A stretch of DNA of 64,000 bases from Lavandula angustifolia (taxonomy: Eukaryota > Streptophyta > Magnoliopsida > Lamiales > Lamiaceae): NCBI GenBank assembly GCA_028984105.1, contig CM054815.1, forward strand, positions 6,984,791-7,048,790. The letters run 5' to 3'. The position numbers and the translations under genes were made by a program. Under the pieces are notes generated by a model. It was not told where the DNA came from. It searched no databases and saw only the letters and a program-made list of their open reading frames with translations. Shown piece after piece: positions 44,924-56,668 of this stretch. Numbering within the stretch: position 1 is the stretch's first letter; each line of letters opens with the position of its first letter.

Positions 44924-46698
44924 ATGGCTGATATTTTAGGTATTAGGATCGTGCCAATGTTCTCAACTGAAAATTATGCGATATGGCGCGTAAGGATGGA
45001 TGCACATCTGACTTCGCTGCATGATAGCATGACCGATGTTCTGGAGAAAGGCCCCATTGTTCCGATGGTCGACTCAGTCGAACTTGTAGTAGACAGAGCA
45101 GGCGGTGCCAGAACCGGACCCAAAGTTGCGAAGGATAAAAGCCTCTTCACTCCTGAAGAGAAGAAACTGCACAACCTCGACCGAGTCGCTCGCAATGCTA
45201 TACTGATGACACTCAGTGACTCTTATCTCGAGAGGGTGCATGACTGCAAGACAGCAAAGAAGCTATGGGATGCTCTCGCAGTGCTGAGCTAAGGAACTCC
45301 ACAGCTTAAAGAGAACAAACTGGAGTTAGAGCTGCAGAAACTTGAGGCATTCGCTATGCTTCCTGGGGAGTCCATAGATGATTTCAGCGCTCGATTTACA
45401 AATCAAATCAACATCATCAACGGAATGGGGAAGACATTCAGCAACAACGAGACCAACACCAAAATTCTACGGGCTCTCAACAGGCCCAAGTGGTACTCTT
45501 TTGCTACGTGTATGAGGAGAACTGACTTGAATTCTGTTAATCCTGATTATATATTTTCAGAACTAAAAGCAGAGGAGTTCGAGTTCAACCTCCCAAACAC
45601 CCTCGGTGCTGAAGCTGAAGTGCCAATGGATCATGCTTACAAGGTATCAGCTAGCACTCCCGAAGCAAGTCCCTCAGCAACAAGCCAGTCAGCTGGAAGC
45701 TCAGTGACTATACCCACTGCTGAAAATTTGGCTGAGAAGTATGCTCTCCTCGCGGTGAAATACCAGAAGGAGATAGAACTGTTCAGACGGAAGATGAAAA
45801 AGGCTCCCCAAAAATTTCAAGGTAAGAGAGATAATCATCGCACAAATAGTGAATCTAAATCTCTACCTGAATGCAGGAATACAGAAGCTGCCCCCGTGGA
45901 ACAAAAAGATACATCCAGAAGGGAAAGCAGAACCTCAGTATGCTACAACTGCAAGAAACCAGGACACTACCAATACGAATGTCCTGAACTCTCAGCAGCA
46001 GAAAGAGCTGAAAGGCAAGCCAGATGCGACAAGTTTGTGAAAAAGAGGCAAGCCTACATGGCTGGAGAGTTGTCCGATTGCTCAAGTGATGAAGAACTAT
46101 TCATGGAATCGTCTGACGATGATGCCGCATTCATGGCAATCGAGACTGAAGATGGTGAACCGTGTCTGATGGCCGGAGAAGAGGCTGAGGTAAATTCTGA
46201 ACCCATTATATGCCCCTCTTCACCTGGTACACACGACATAAGCTATGTTGCAGAAGAACCGCTAGATGTGGTTCTTGCGTACGAAGATTTGCGGGAAGAG
46301 CAAATTCAGATGAGCCAGCAGTTTATTAAGACTATTCAGGAGATGGATATCCTGAAAGCAGAGAATCAGATACTTTCAAGGAGAAGTCAGGACTCCACTG
46401 AGTTTGAAGGACTTGTTCAAAGACTGAAGGAAGAGATTAACTCTCGGATGACTAAGTCTCATGACCAAGAAGCACAGATCTCATGCTGACCAAAGACATC
46501 TTTGAGAAAGAAACTGAAATTGCTAATCTCAAGGAAACTCTCGCATATACCAAATCTAAACATGAAGCTCTAAGGAAGAGTGATGAGGTGTGGAGAACCT
46601 TGATGACAGAGCAATACATTGGACCAAAGGAGAAGGTGGGGAAGCTTCACATGCCACCAAAGAAGGACTTGGCTACACAGGTGAAGCCTCCACTTTAG
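44924..46698 (+). pseudogene. Element C gag
   Basis: The start at 44,924 (MADILGIRIVPMF) is preferred over an in-frame upstream ATG at 44,885 because it is conserved among the elements. Domains in order: capsid-type (NYAIWRVRMDAHL, LWDALAVLS), helices, zinc knuckle C-Y-N-C-K-K-P-G-H-Y-Q-Y-E-C at about 45,941-45,982, acidic Ser/Asp region, coiled-coil tail. A TAA at 45,290-45,292 breaks the capsid domain and a frameshift near 46,487 breaks the tail, which runs on to 46,698. Gag-like basic sequence continues in a third frame to about 47,127. Confidence 0.88.
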
Positions 46699-47144
46699 GA
46701 CAGAAGAGCTCTAACAAGCTGACTGATAGGTTGGTCTAGGGGATAACTTAACATGCTCAATATGCATCCCCTCAGACAAAGAATAAGCAGAAGATACAAG
46801 CACCTCAGTCTAGCAACAGGAAAGTGACCCATGGTTCAAGCCCCAAGACACCAAGGTCAAACTCAGGGGGAACTAAGAAGGTCAGGTGGGCTGAACAGTA
46901 TGGCCACCAACTACTGGCTCACCCAGCTCAGTACGGATGATATTACTATGAGCCAAGAGTCAAAGGCCCTAAGGTTCAGAAGAAGAAGAAGAAAGCTGAA
47001 CCACAACAGTCTAAGAAGTCAGCTACTCCGAGTTCAGCGGAGCAGACTAGTGACAACAAGGGCAAGATGAAGTCTGAAGCCACCAGGGCTGTCAGACAAG
47101 TTTGGATCCTAAAATCTAACCATTAAGGACCCAAGCTGAACCCA

Positions 47145-48409
47145 AAGGGTACCTGAATCTATTTTTGTTTTGCAGGTTCAACAGGACCTTTGGATTGTCG
47201 ACAGTGGATGCTCAAGACACATGACACATCAGAAGAGCCTACTGACCGACTACGTTCAGCAAGATGGAGCCAGAATTGAGTTCGGTGACAACTTCAAAGG
47301 CTACACAAGGGGATACGGAACATTGAAAATAGGAACTGAAGTAGTTCCTAGGGTATCTTATATTGAAGGACTTCAACATAATCTACTTTCTGTCAGTCAA
47401 TTCTGTGATAACTCCAATAAAGTGACTTTTGAGGTAGGATTTTGTGAAGTTCTTGATAAATCTACAGGAAAAACTGTGTTATCAGGGTCGCGGCGAAGAA
47501 ACCTATATTACCCTGAATGGAATACCGCCGAACCTGAAGCATGCCTGCTAGCACATACGAGGTCAGATGACACAACAGCATGGCTGTGGCATAGACGATT
47601 GAGTCATCTGAGCTTCAAAATAATGAACAAGCTAGCTCGTGATGCTAAAGTCAAAGGACTGCCCAACAAAGTATTCAAGAGACACAAGAATTGTGAAGCA
47701 TGTCCGAAGGGGAAGCAAAGAAAGTAAAGCAACCTGCCTATTCCGTCACCTTCCATTGATGGAATCCTTCAGCTGCTGTACATGGATTTATTTGGGCCAG
47801 TCAATCCTGTGACGATCAGAGGAAAGAAGTATGCTCTTGTGGTCGTTGATGACTATTCGAGATATACTTGGGTGATATTCAACGCCAACAAGTCTGATGT
47901 CAAAGTTAACCTGCCCAAACAACTGAAGCGGCTGGGCGTCGAAAAGGATATCAAGATTCAGAGGATATGTTTCGATCACGGAACTGAGTTTCTAAACTCA
48001 ATGGTAAGAGAATTCTGCGAGGCTGAAGGCATTGAACACGAAACATCAGCAGCACGCATGCCTCAGCAGAACGGACCTGCTGAAATAAAGAACAGAACAC
48101 TTAAAGAAGCAACAAGGACGCTACTCGCCGACTCAGGTCTTCCATTGAAGTTCTGGGCAGAAGCTACTGACACTGCCTACTACACTTAGAACCGGTCTCT
48201 ACTGACTCAGATGCACATGAAGACGCCTTATGAGCTGTGAAAAGAGAGAATTCCTTCTATTACGCGTTTCCATATATTTGGTTGTCCGTGCTTTATCCAC
48301 AATAATAGAAAGGACCAGTTAAAGATCTTTGAAGGGAAGTCAGACCAAGGAGTCTTCTTAGGATACTCCAGTTTCAGCAAAACTTTTAGGGTCTTTAACT
48401 ACCCTTTGC
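47145..48409 (+). pseudogene. Element C protease and integrase
   Basis: Protease has D-S-G in WIVDSGCSRHMTH and ends at LLSVSQFCD. Pre-integrase has LWHRRLSHLSFKIMNK and CEACPKGKQ. The rve core has D in YMDLFGP, D in FDHGTEF (normally SDRGTEF) and E in PAEIKN (normally VAERKN), so all three acids remain but their surroundings have drifted. Stops: TAA at 47,725 and TAG at 48,187. The C-terminal part (FHIFGCPCF, GVFLGYS) continues to about 48,400. Confidence 0.88.
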
Positions 48410-49689
48410 GTGGAGGAAAGCCCCCATGTTGTATTTGATGAGTTTATTTCTGAGTACATGAAGTCAAACTCTCAGCCAGAAGCTGAAGAGGTCAGAAGCA
48501 AGCTACAGGATCTAAGCTTAAACGACAACACTGAAAAGATCAAGCATTATTGGGATAATGATTCAGATGATGATCTTCAGAACCCAACAACAAGCAATCT
48601 AGCTGAGGAGATTGATTCTAACAAACAGAATCAATCCCAGGTAATTATGGTCGATGAGGAAACCAAAATGGTAACTAAGACATCTACTGAGAATAACAAC
48701 TCTGGGGGAACTACTAATGTTCCTGAGCTGAATGCCCTTGAACCTGGTGACTCAGCAGATCCAACCCTTGTTACTGAATTACTTCAGGCACAGAATAGTA
48801 CTACTGAAATTCCTAATACTCCTGCTGTTGTACTAAAATAATTCCAGATGAAGTAACAAGACGTCGTCGCTCATGGATAGATGCTCATTATTTAGATCTT
48901 ATCATAGGAGATCCTTCAGCTAGCGTTAAGACACGATCCAAATTCTGTCAATGAGAAAGTGCCTTGTATTCATGCTTCTTGTCGACTGAAGAACCTCAGA
49001 CAAATGAGGGCGCGCTGAATGATACTAACTGGATCACCGCCATGCAGGAAGTGCCGAACCAATTCACGCGAAATGACGTATGGGAGCTTGTTGATAGACA
49101 TAGACACCAACACATGATAGGAACAAAGTAGGTCTTCAAGAACAAGAGTGATAAAAACAATGTCATCGTCAGGAACAAAGCTCGACTCGTTGCCAAAGGA
49201 TATTGTCAGTCAGAAGGGACAGATTTTGACAAAACATTCGCCCCAGTCGCAAGATTGGAAGCTATTCGTCTATTCCTAGCATACGCAACACATCAGCAGT
49301 TCAGTATCAAGTCAGGCGAAGACATCCTATTGGTGCAGATCTACGTGGATGACATCATCTTTGGATCAAGGAATCTGACTATGTGTCAGAAATTCGAGCA
49401 GATGATGAAAGAAAAGTTTGAAATGTTGATGATGGGAGAGATGAATTATTTCCTTGGACTTCAAGTCAAACAATCAAAGAAGGGAATATTCATTAATCAA
49501 GCCAAATACACTAGATATCTCATCAAGAAGTTCGACTGCGATTGATCTTGACAAAGAGGGAGTATCTGTTAACTCAACTGACTATCGTGCTATTATTGAT
49601 TCTTTATTATATATTACAGCCAGCAGACCTGATATAACTTATGTTGTAGGTGTATGCGCGCGATTTTAGGCGAATCCCAAGAAGAGTCA
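48410..49689 (+). pseudogene. Element C linker and reverse transcriptase with core deletion
   Basis: An acidic linker (48,410-48,840) is followed by RT N-terminal sequence (ITAMQEVPNQF, LVDRH). At about 49,300 the frame jumps from LFLAYATHQQF straight to SIKSGEDILLVQIYVDDIIFGS. Compared with element B about 240 bp are missing, including the first catalytic Asp region (MDVKSAF). A second small deletion follows LIKKFDCD at about 49,540. The YVDD box is intact, but the enzyme cannot be active. Confidence 0.87.
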
Positions 49690-50254
49690 TATCGATTCAG
49701 CGAAGAGAATTCTTTGTTACTTGAAGGGAACACCTGATGTTGGATTATGGTATCCAGCTGATGATAACCTTGGACTAACTGGTTATTTTGATGCTGACTA
49801 TGCAGGTTGCCGAATCGACAGAAAATCAACCTCAGGAACTTGTCAGTTCGTCGGTAGCAAGCTCATATCGTGGTTCTCAAAGAAACAACACTCAGTAGCA
49901 ACGTCCACTACTGAAGCTGAATATATGGTTGCCGGAAGCTATTGTGCACAGATACTGTGGCTTTGACAACAGCTGAGAGACTACGTCATCCATCAAGATG
50001 AAGTGCCGATCTACTGCGACAGTACCAGTGCTATTGCAATCACTCAGAATCCTGTTCTACATACAAGATACAAGCACGTGGACATTCGACATCACTTCAT
50101 CAGATATCATGTCGAGAAAAAGCATATCAGAATGGAGAAGATCCACACTGATAAGCAAAGAGCTGATATCCTGTCCAAACTTCTAGCTGAGACCAGATTC
50201 AACGATCTCTCAGTAGAACTAGGTCTATTGGATCCTACTGATACGATTCAGTAG
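49690..50254 (+). pseudogene. Element C RNase H
   Basis: Carries ADYAGCRIDRKSTSGTCQFVG, TSTTEAEYMVAGSYCAQILWL, a TGA at 49,964, then in another frame IYCDSTSAIAITQNPV, HVDIRHHFIRYHVEKKHI and the C-terminal LSKLLAETRF to a natural-looking stop at 50,252. All motif blocks of copia RNase H are visible. Confidence 0.87.
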
Positions 50255-50871
50255 ATGATCCGAGAAGTACTGAGTAAGGGGGAACCTATATTCAGTACAG
50301 CTGAATACTCAGCATTCGTCAAACGTGGTATCAGCTGACTACGATGTTTAGCTAACAGGTTATGAGTATTAAATTCAGCTATTGGTGATTCAGCATGTCA
50401 TGGCACTTATTCCCGCCTTTAGTGTTCATCGTATTGCATTAAATATGTTGTTTTCATTAAATTCACGACATTCCATAAACCTGACTGCGGCGCATTAAAT
50501 GCATGTCATATCACCTTACCACTTAGGCGTTAGAGATAAGTAGGTGAGATTATAGGCGGCACAGTAATCATAACCTATTATAACATTCAATATGAGTCGT
50601 TCACTGTTTTAAACCTGATTAATCTCAGCTGTGTAGCTAAAACCGCCTTAGATTCAAGTCTAAGTATATATTCACACACTTCTCTAAACTGCCTTACTTT
50701 ATCCGCCATTAACGAAGAATCCGTGCTCTGCATTTACTCTCAATATTTGCACTTAGACTTCTACTGCATTTCAACCACCTTTTCTTCGGTAAGAACTTCT
50801 GATTACTGAATCTGCTACTAACTCTGCTTTTCAAGTACTAATCCTTGATTCTTGTAGATCTCAGTTATACA
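50255..50871 (+). other. Spacer between pol and the post-pol ORF
   Basis: Non-coding. It begins with a purine-rich GTAAGGGGGAACC (50,274-50,286) resembling the polypurine tract and then holds AT-rich sequence. A splice-acceptor-like T-rich run precedes the ATG at 50,872 (inference), so the downstream ORF may be expressed from a spliced or separate transcript. Confidence 0.5.
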
Positions 50872-53800
50872 ATGGCATCTTTCGTACCTATCTCAGACGT
50901 TGTGATTCCTATTGACATGGAGTATATACTTTTCGGGAAGCGCATCTAGTTTGAGCCAGTTCTGTCTGTCAGAATGTGTGGGGTGGAATGCATGACACCC
51001 GTGTTTGACGCCCTGGAGAGGTTGGGTCTTCTTTCGATCCTTTCACATTCTCCGCGTCATCTCCTCCCTCGCTAAGTTGCGGAGTTCTTCCTCAACTTCC
51101 GCAACGACGATGATTCGAATGACAAATTTACTGTCATTGCGAAGCAAGAAGTCCTTACCAATCAGTGGGAGGACAGGGCTTCTCAGATGGACGTCTCCAA
51201 GAGTCTACTCGATAGTTTCGGTCTTGTGGACGAAGGATCATCAGTCGCCAGATATAAGGAATTGGAGATCGATCAGTATCTCTGCCGGTTCAGTGGCCAA
51301 TCGAACTGCGTATTCAAGGCAGCGTTCCCGAAGAATCAGCTGTTGCCTGAGTACAGGGGGTTGGCGTACGTGGTCAACCACATTCTCATGAGTTCAGCAG
51401 GCTCGTACGACCAACTCAACAGAATCCGCGTCCAACTGATGATGGCGATAGTTGACGTTACGAAAGTCAACTGGAATGCATTTTTTTGGGCTGAGTTCAA
51501 AGCTTAGTCGCAGAAGTATGTTGACGCTGAAGAAAGGATGCAGCTGATCCCTAAAGGAAAATTTTTATATGGGACCAAGGTGTCAGTCTTGATCGAAGAA
51601 GACCTCCCCAGAATAGTCTCTTTCGCCAACGCATTTTACTTCGACATCAAGCTGATGAAGTTCACCATTGCAGCTTCAGCTGAAAAATCTATCGGGAAGG
51701 GACCTTCAACTAAGCGTCCGTTGGAGATCATTCAGGCTCCCGTTCCCATTCAGGTGAAGAGGCCTAAGACTCAGAAGAAGGTTGTTACTGATGTAGAACC
51801 TTCCTCTCCTCTTTCTATAGAGGACTTTGGGTCAGGCAAGCATGACATAACCATCAGAGAGAAGGTTCAGACGGTCTTCACCGAGGAAACTCAGCCGGAT
51901 ATTCCAGCTGATACTCAAACCGCTGAGGTTTCCTCGGTACCGCTCTCAGTACTCAATCCCCGTCTGAAGGCAACAGACGAGGTATCAGCTGAGATTCTAA
52001 AAATCAGATCCATCCTGATCTTGTGGATATAGCGATCCGCGCTCGGATTCAGATGCGCATACGCTTCTTGGAGTGGGATCTGCTAGAGGAGACCATTCAG
52101 GTCAGGTCTCTATCCACTCTGGTAGAGGAAGGGAAGAAACTAAGGGAGGAGATAGACTATGAGGAGCCTGCGGATATCGCCTCAATGGTGGACCTCCGAG
52201 CAGCATGTTAATGCTGCTTCATGACATGACTCAAGGAGCTGAGCCATCATCCACTCAGCCTCCTCCGTCTCCCCCACCATCACCTCCTCGTGATGACAAG
52301 CCTAAGGATGCAGACCTGGGAGGATCTGCTGAAGGCAACACTCCCAAGAATGATCAGCCATAACCGTCGTCTACATCAGGCCTGATCATTCAGACTCCGT
52401 CTTCGACTCAGCACCAGCAGCAACTGAAACGACGACATCAGTCTGCTGAGATCAAAGACATCTCAACGAAGTCCATTAACAAGGTGATCAAGCGACAGGC
52501 CCACAAGAATCGGAACCTTGCCGATGATGTGAACCAGAAGTGGAGTAGGTTCACTGAGGCACAGACCAAGTCGCTGACCAACCTAACAGCTGAAGTGCAG
52601 AGGATCAGCGCGCCAAGTTCTGTTGATATTGATGCGATCCTCTCTAAGGCACTTGCAGCTCAGAGGACCGACCTGAACGCTCAGTTTGAAAATCTACTAC
52701 AGTCGCAAGCCTCTTCTAAAAGGAAGTGGCGGCTGTAATAGGTCGTGTTTAGAAAGCAGTAGAGGAGCGGTATACCTTCACAGCTTATAGTATATCAAAG
52801 GCACTGACTCAGCAGCATACCTCCAGCCAAATGATAGAGCAGAATGCTTCAGTTGCGGTTCAAGAATACCTCACCCAATTCGACAAGTCTAAGGATGCTC
52901 TACTAAAAGCAATTGATCAAGAGCATGACAAGAGGTGGGAGTCGTACACTAATGTAGCAACTGATATCGCTACTGGAATGACTTCGGTCAAAGATTCCGT
53001 AGTTGAATTGACTAAGAAGGTCACAGCCCCGGCCACCCTCCTTGATGATGCCAAAAAGGGGGAAGGGTCGAGATCTGCTCAGCTTACATCTATTCTAAAA
53101 GCTGAAGATCAGCAGGGCGGGCCGAGCTCAACAGCTGAACAAGCTCTTGTTGTGTCAGCTGGACGAGCGACTGATCAAGCTGTAGTTGAGGTAGCATCGT
53201 ACTTTGAGAATTTGCCAACTGAGGGCTCGCCACCTCCAGCACCTGAGAAAGATATCTAGGGTAAGGGCAAGGCTCAAGTTGATCCTAGCCCACCCAAGGA
53301 TAAGAAGTTGAAGTTCAAGTCTCGCGAAGAGCAGATTGCTTATGATGAGCAGCTCGCGAGAGAACTGGCTGAAGAGGAAGCCAAACATAAGCCAGTTGCT
53401 AAGAAGAAAGATGTCAAAATTTGCTCTCTGGCATCTGCACGCACGCGGTCGACAACCTCTAAACAATCTGGCATCTGCACGCACACGGTCTGCAGAGGCT
53501 AGATCAGCAGCTGCTAGAGCTCAACAATCTAGATCTCAACAGAACCTGACCCAAAAGTCCAAAACTGATCAGCAAGGCGGAGCTTCAGGTTCCAAGTCAA
53601 AAACTCAGTCGCCTGCTGACTCAGAGGAACAACCACATGTTCCCTCCACCGTCCCTTCCAAAGAACATGAACAAGAAATCAAAGATATTTGAGATGCGTG
53701 CGAGAGGGCCTTGGATAGGACAACCGAGGCAAGGCGGCTGAGAGAGGCGAGAGAGAGAATATGCCTAGCTGATCTTGAAGCTCTCAGGATAAGGATAGAG

Positions 53801-54361
53801 AAAGAAGCCAGGGAGAGGGTACCGGTTAAGGACAGAAGTATCCCTAGTTCCTCTCGCTTCTTCAGGAGCAGAGAGCCCCTCAGTCAGGTGAAACGCATTA
53901 TCTATAACCGTACTGACGACTGGGTGCCTCTCAAGCATAATTAGCAATGGGAGCAAATGAAGGTAGACTTCATCAAGCAGTACTATGTGTGGAGAGTCGG
54001 GAATGAAGATTCCTCTGATGCTGACTCATACTTCATAGATTTTCTGACTGTCGTGAATCTTGCACTCCTAGCTGAGATCCAGACTCTGCTTGACCAGATG
54101 GGTCAAACGCTGAAGGCACCTCCCTTTCGGACTCTACCTCCTCCTATGACGCATGCTGATAACTTATGCAAAAAGGAGATAGAAGAAGAGATCGAGAATG
54201 CTATCTACAACAGAGGTCTGAGTGAGAACGTAGAAGAAGACTTGGTGGAAATCAAGGCCTTGAGGAACAGAGTATATAAGAGCTATGGCCTTGAGCTCCC
54301 TGAGAAGAAGTCGGCTGACTTCCGGGCGAGGATGAAACAGTTCAAGAAGAAGCCCAACTGA
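50872..54361 (+). pseudogene. Sirevirus post-pol ('env-like') ORF, decayed
   Basis: From the ATG at 50,872 (MASFVPISDVVIPIDMEYIL) one frame runs to 52,032 with in-frame stops at 50,947, about 51,076 and 51,505. It then continues through frame changes (52,023-52,211; 52,484-52,738; 52,831-53,430; 53,711-54,361) to a TGA at 54,359. The first 390 codons look globular, with RYKELEIDQYLCRFSG and AYVVNHILMSSAGSYDQLN-type segments. A Pro/Ser-rich linker follows, then long Gln/Lys/Glu-rich coiled coils (QEHDKRWESYTNVATD; YDEQLARELAEEEAKH) and a C-terminal block with RTDDWVPLKHN and WEQMKVDFIKQYYVWRVG. Sireviruses commonly carry such an extra ORF after pol; its function is unknown. I see no signal peptide or convincing membrane segment, so 'env' should not be taken literally. 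Confidence 0.75.
53428..53508 (+). repeat. 40-bp direct repeat inside the post-pol ORF
   Basis: CTGGCATCTGCACGCAC starts at 53,428 and again at 53,468, each followed by a CGGTC and an Ala/Arg/Ser-coding stretch. A 40-bp unit is not a multiple of three, so the duplication itself shifts the frame here. Confidence 0.8.
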
Positions 54362-55130
54362 TCCTTCCTTTCTAGTCTAGCTTCTTAGTGATAGTGATCA
54401 TTGTACTGTAAATTCTTCATCATGTATGACATATCACTTTTTGGCCTTGACAATCACTCATTGTCTTTACGGCTGTATTTTACTTTTCAGCACGACTGAT
54501 CACCTTGGTGATCAGCTAACTTATCTTATCTGACCTATGTGACTTATGTGCTTCTCTGCCTTAGAATTATTTCCTATTGATTAACTGTGTTGTCTTACTC
54601 TTCTCTGATACCTTGCTTATACTTAGGGGAAGAACTCATTTATGATATAAAGGGAAATTATTTCTTAGGGGGAACTTGCATCTTAGGAATATGATTGATA
54701 AATACTGAACTTACATTTGATGATTAGCTACTATATGATCTATTCTGAACTTTGATTATTTGTATCAGCCCTGACTCTGTGTTAATGTGCTGAACTTGCT
54801 TTGTTATACTCTGATAAATTCTTATACATGTCAGTAGAATCAGCATGCTATGTTAACTGAAGTTATGCCCTGATGCATTCAGCTATTCTTAATGGTCTTA
54901 ATTCTTATTGTGGCTCTGATACATGACTTATTATCATAAGTTTGCTCTGACATTCCTTTACAGGTGTTTGCTCGGATTTCTCAGTTTCTTTATCTTACTC
55001 AGCTGTGATTTGTTGACTGGAGCATTCCCTTGTAATAGATATTTTATTCAGTAGCTATTAGTCTTAACTTTAGCATACTTTTTGTGATAGAGGATGTAAT
55101 AGGTTTTGGCATCATCAAATAGGGGGAAAT
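54362..55130 (+). other. Element C 3' UTR with polypurine tract
   Basis: T-rich non-coding sequence. The polypurine tract AATAGGGGGAAAT (55,118-55,130) touches the 3' LTR. Three similar purine runs lie upstream: TTAGGGGAAGAA (54,623-54,634), AAAGGGAAA (54,650-54,658) and TTAGGGGGAAC (54,665-54,675). Confidence 0.75.
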
Positions 55131-56412
55131 TGTTGGGATAAGGATTCAGTAGATGAACCTATAGATCTGATAGACTTGATAGAACTCAGTAGGATAGAGT
55201 TCAGTAGCTGCAGGATTCAGTAGAAGACCTCACTCAGCTGAAGAACTCAGGATCGAAGAAGTTAGTTGGACAGCAACCACCAGCTGAATTTGCTCAGGAA
55301 TTCGTGTCCATGCACTGAATGCTCAGAAGAACGTCTGTAGGAAAGACACTTCAGTTGAAGGTCTGAGGATTCAGAGGAAGTTAACCTTGATGTTTGACAA
55401 GTCTCAACTACCAATCTACCTCGACCAATAAGGAGCCGACAATGACCATCTACTCTGACAAAAGCTGCTCTCATACTGAAAAAGAGGAGAATATCTACAG
55501 TGTACCTACTCAACAATGTTCAAATTAAAGGAGCCTTTTTCCTTGTCGTATCGACACGTGGCTAGACCTCCCTCCAACGGATCTATTCACCATCGACGAC
55601 TATAAATAAGAGAAGTCGCCATGCAGAGACGACACCGGGAACCCAAGATATCTACATACTAAACTCTTAGCAATCTCAACGCAGAATCCAGTGTAGAACT
55701 AGCCTCCATTGAAGAATCTCTTTAGTTCCTCACTTAGAGTTTTTATCTAAGCAAGCTCATTGTAATACCTTTAGCTTAGAAACCTCGAGGAAGTTCACAT
55801 CCTTGTAAAACCGTTCTTATTTGTAAGAACTTCCTCTTAGTTGGAGAAGACTCAAACTCTTCAAGTGTGAACCCTTGTAAAAGTCACTACGATTATAAGT
55901 AGAGAATCTGTCCCGCGCACAGATCATTGAGAACTTGCTTAGTATAAACTTCAAGGTTCGTGTCTGTCCAGTGAACAGACCAACTGAGACTTGCTCAGTA
56001 TAAATATGACAAGTATCCTGCTTTGGTCAGGACAGTGGACGTAGGAACCAGTGTGTCCAAACCACTTTAAAAATTATTGTGTTGATTTACTGTTTTCCTT
56101 AACTACTCATACTGCATACAAACTATATTTCATAAAACTCAGCATAAAAATCAGTATTTTCTAACCGAGACATTTGATAGGGCCTACACTTCCGCACACA
56201 CTCTGATACTGAACGACCGTTCGACTGACTTAAGTCAGTAGAGCTGAACTCAGTACAAGTTTTTCTGCCCACGCGATCTGAAGCATATTTGGCTATCTGA
56301 CTCAGCTCAATAGCAAACTCAGCTAGAGCTGACTTCGCGTTTGAGAAAGGAATTTGTATTTAAGTGTATTCACCCCCCCCGTCTACACCTGAACCACGTC
56401 TCAGGACCAACA
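55131..56412 (+). repeat. Element C 3' LTR
   Basis: 1,282 bp. Nearly identical to the 5' LTR but lacking about 75 bp after GATAGACTTGATAG (about 55,181), with short TAGA-type homology at the joint. The hairpin is partly decayed: TAAGTGTA/TACACCTG at 56,361-56,391. Confidence 0.92.
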
Positions 56413-56668
56413 TTCACTAACATCTAAAGACCCAAAGGATACCTGAATCTATTTTTGTTTTGCAGGTGCTAAAGGACCCTTGGATCGTGGACAGCGGATG
56501 CTCAAGAAACGCATCGAAAGAATCAACTATATTCAGGACCAACATTCACTAACATCTAAAGACCCAAAGGATACCTAAATCTATTTTTGTTTTGCAGGTG
56601 CTAAAGGACCCTTGGATCGTGGACAGCGGATGCTCAAGAAACGCATCGAAAGAATCAACTATATTCAG
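56401..56668 (+). repeat. 132-bp tandem duplication across the C 3' LTR / B junction
   Basis: 56,401-56,532 is repeated at 56,533-56,664 (homology runs four bases further), almost base for base. Each unit begins with the last bases of the C LTR (TCAGGACCAACA) and continues into B sequence through the protease start (CTTGGATCGTGGACAGCGG). It therefore formed after C inserted. The second LTR-end copy at 56,533 could mislead boundary callers. Confidence 0.92.

Larger units (their letters stand above)
43431..56412 (+). mobile_element. Element C: Sirevirus with post-pol ORF
   Basis: 12,982 bp from LTR to LTR, inserted in element B of the same family. The target duplication is TTCAT (43,426-43,430) against TTCAC (56,413-56,417), one mismatch. 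It contains 5' LTR, intact primer site, gag, protease, integrase, RT, RNase H, a long post-pol frame, polypurine tract and 3' LTR. The LTRs are very similar to each other apart from a deletion of about 75 bp, so this is the youngest large element here. Stops in gag, integrase and the post-pol frame and a deletion in RT make it non-autonomous. Confidence 0.92.

Noticed and set aside
46483..47175. Programmed frameshift between gag and pol
   Set aside because: The phase change differs in elements A and C and both have other indels nearby, so random decay explains it.
50872..54361. A true retroviral envelope gene
   Set aside because: No signal peptide, fusion peptide or clear transmembrane segment; coiled coils alone do not support an envelope. 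Kept as a post-pol ORF of unknown function.
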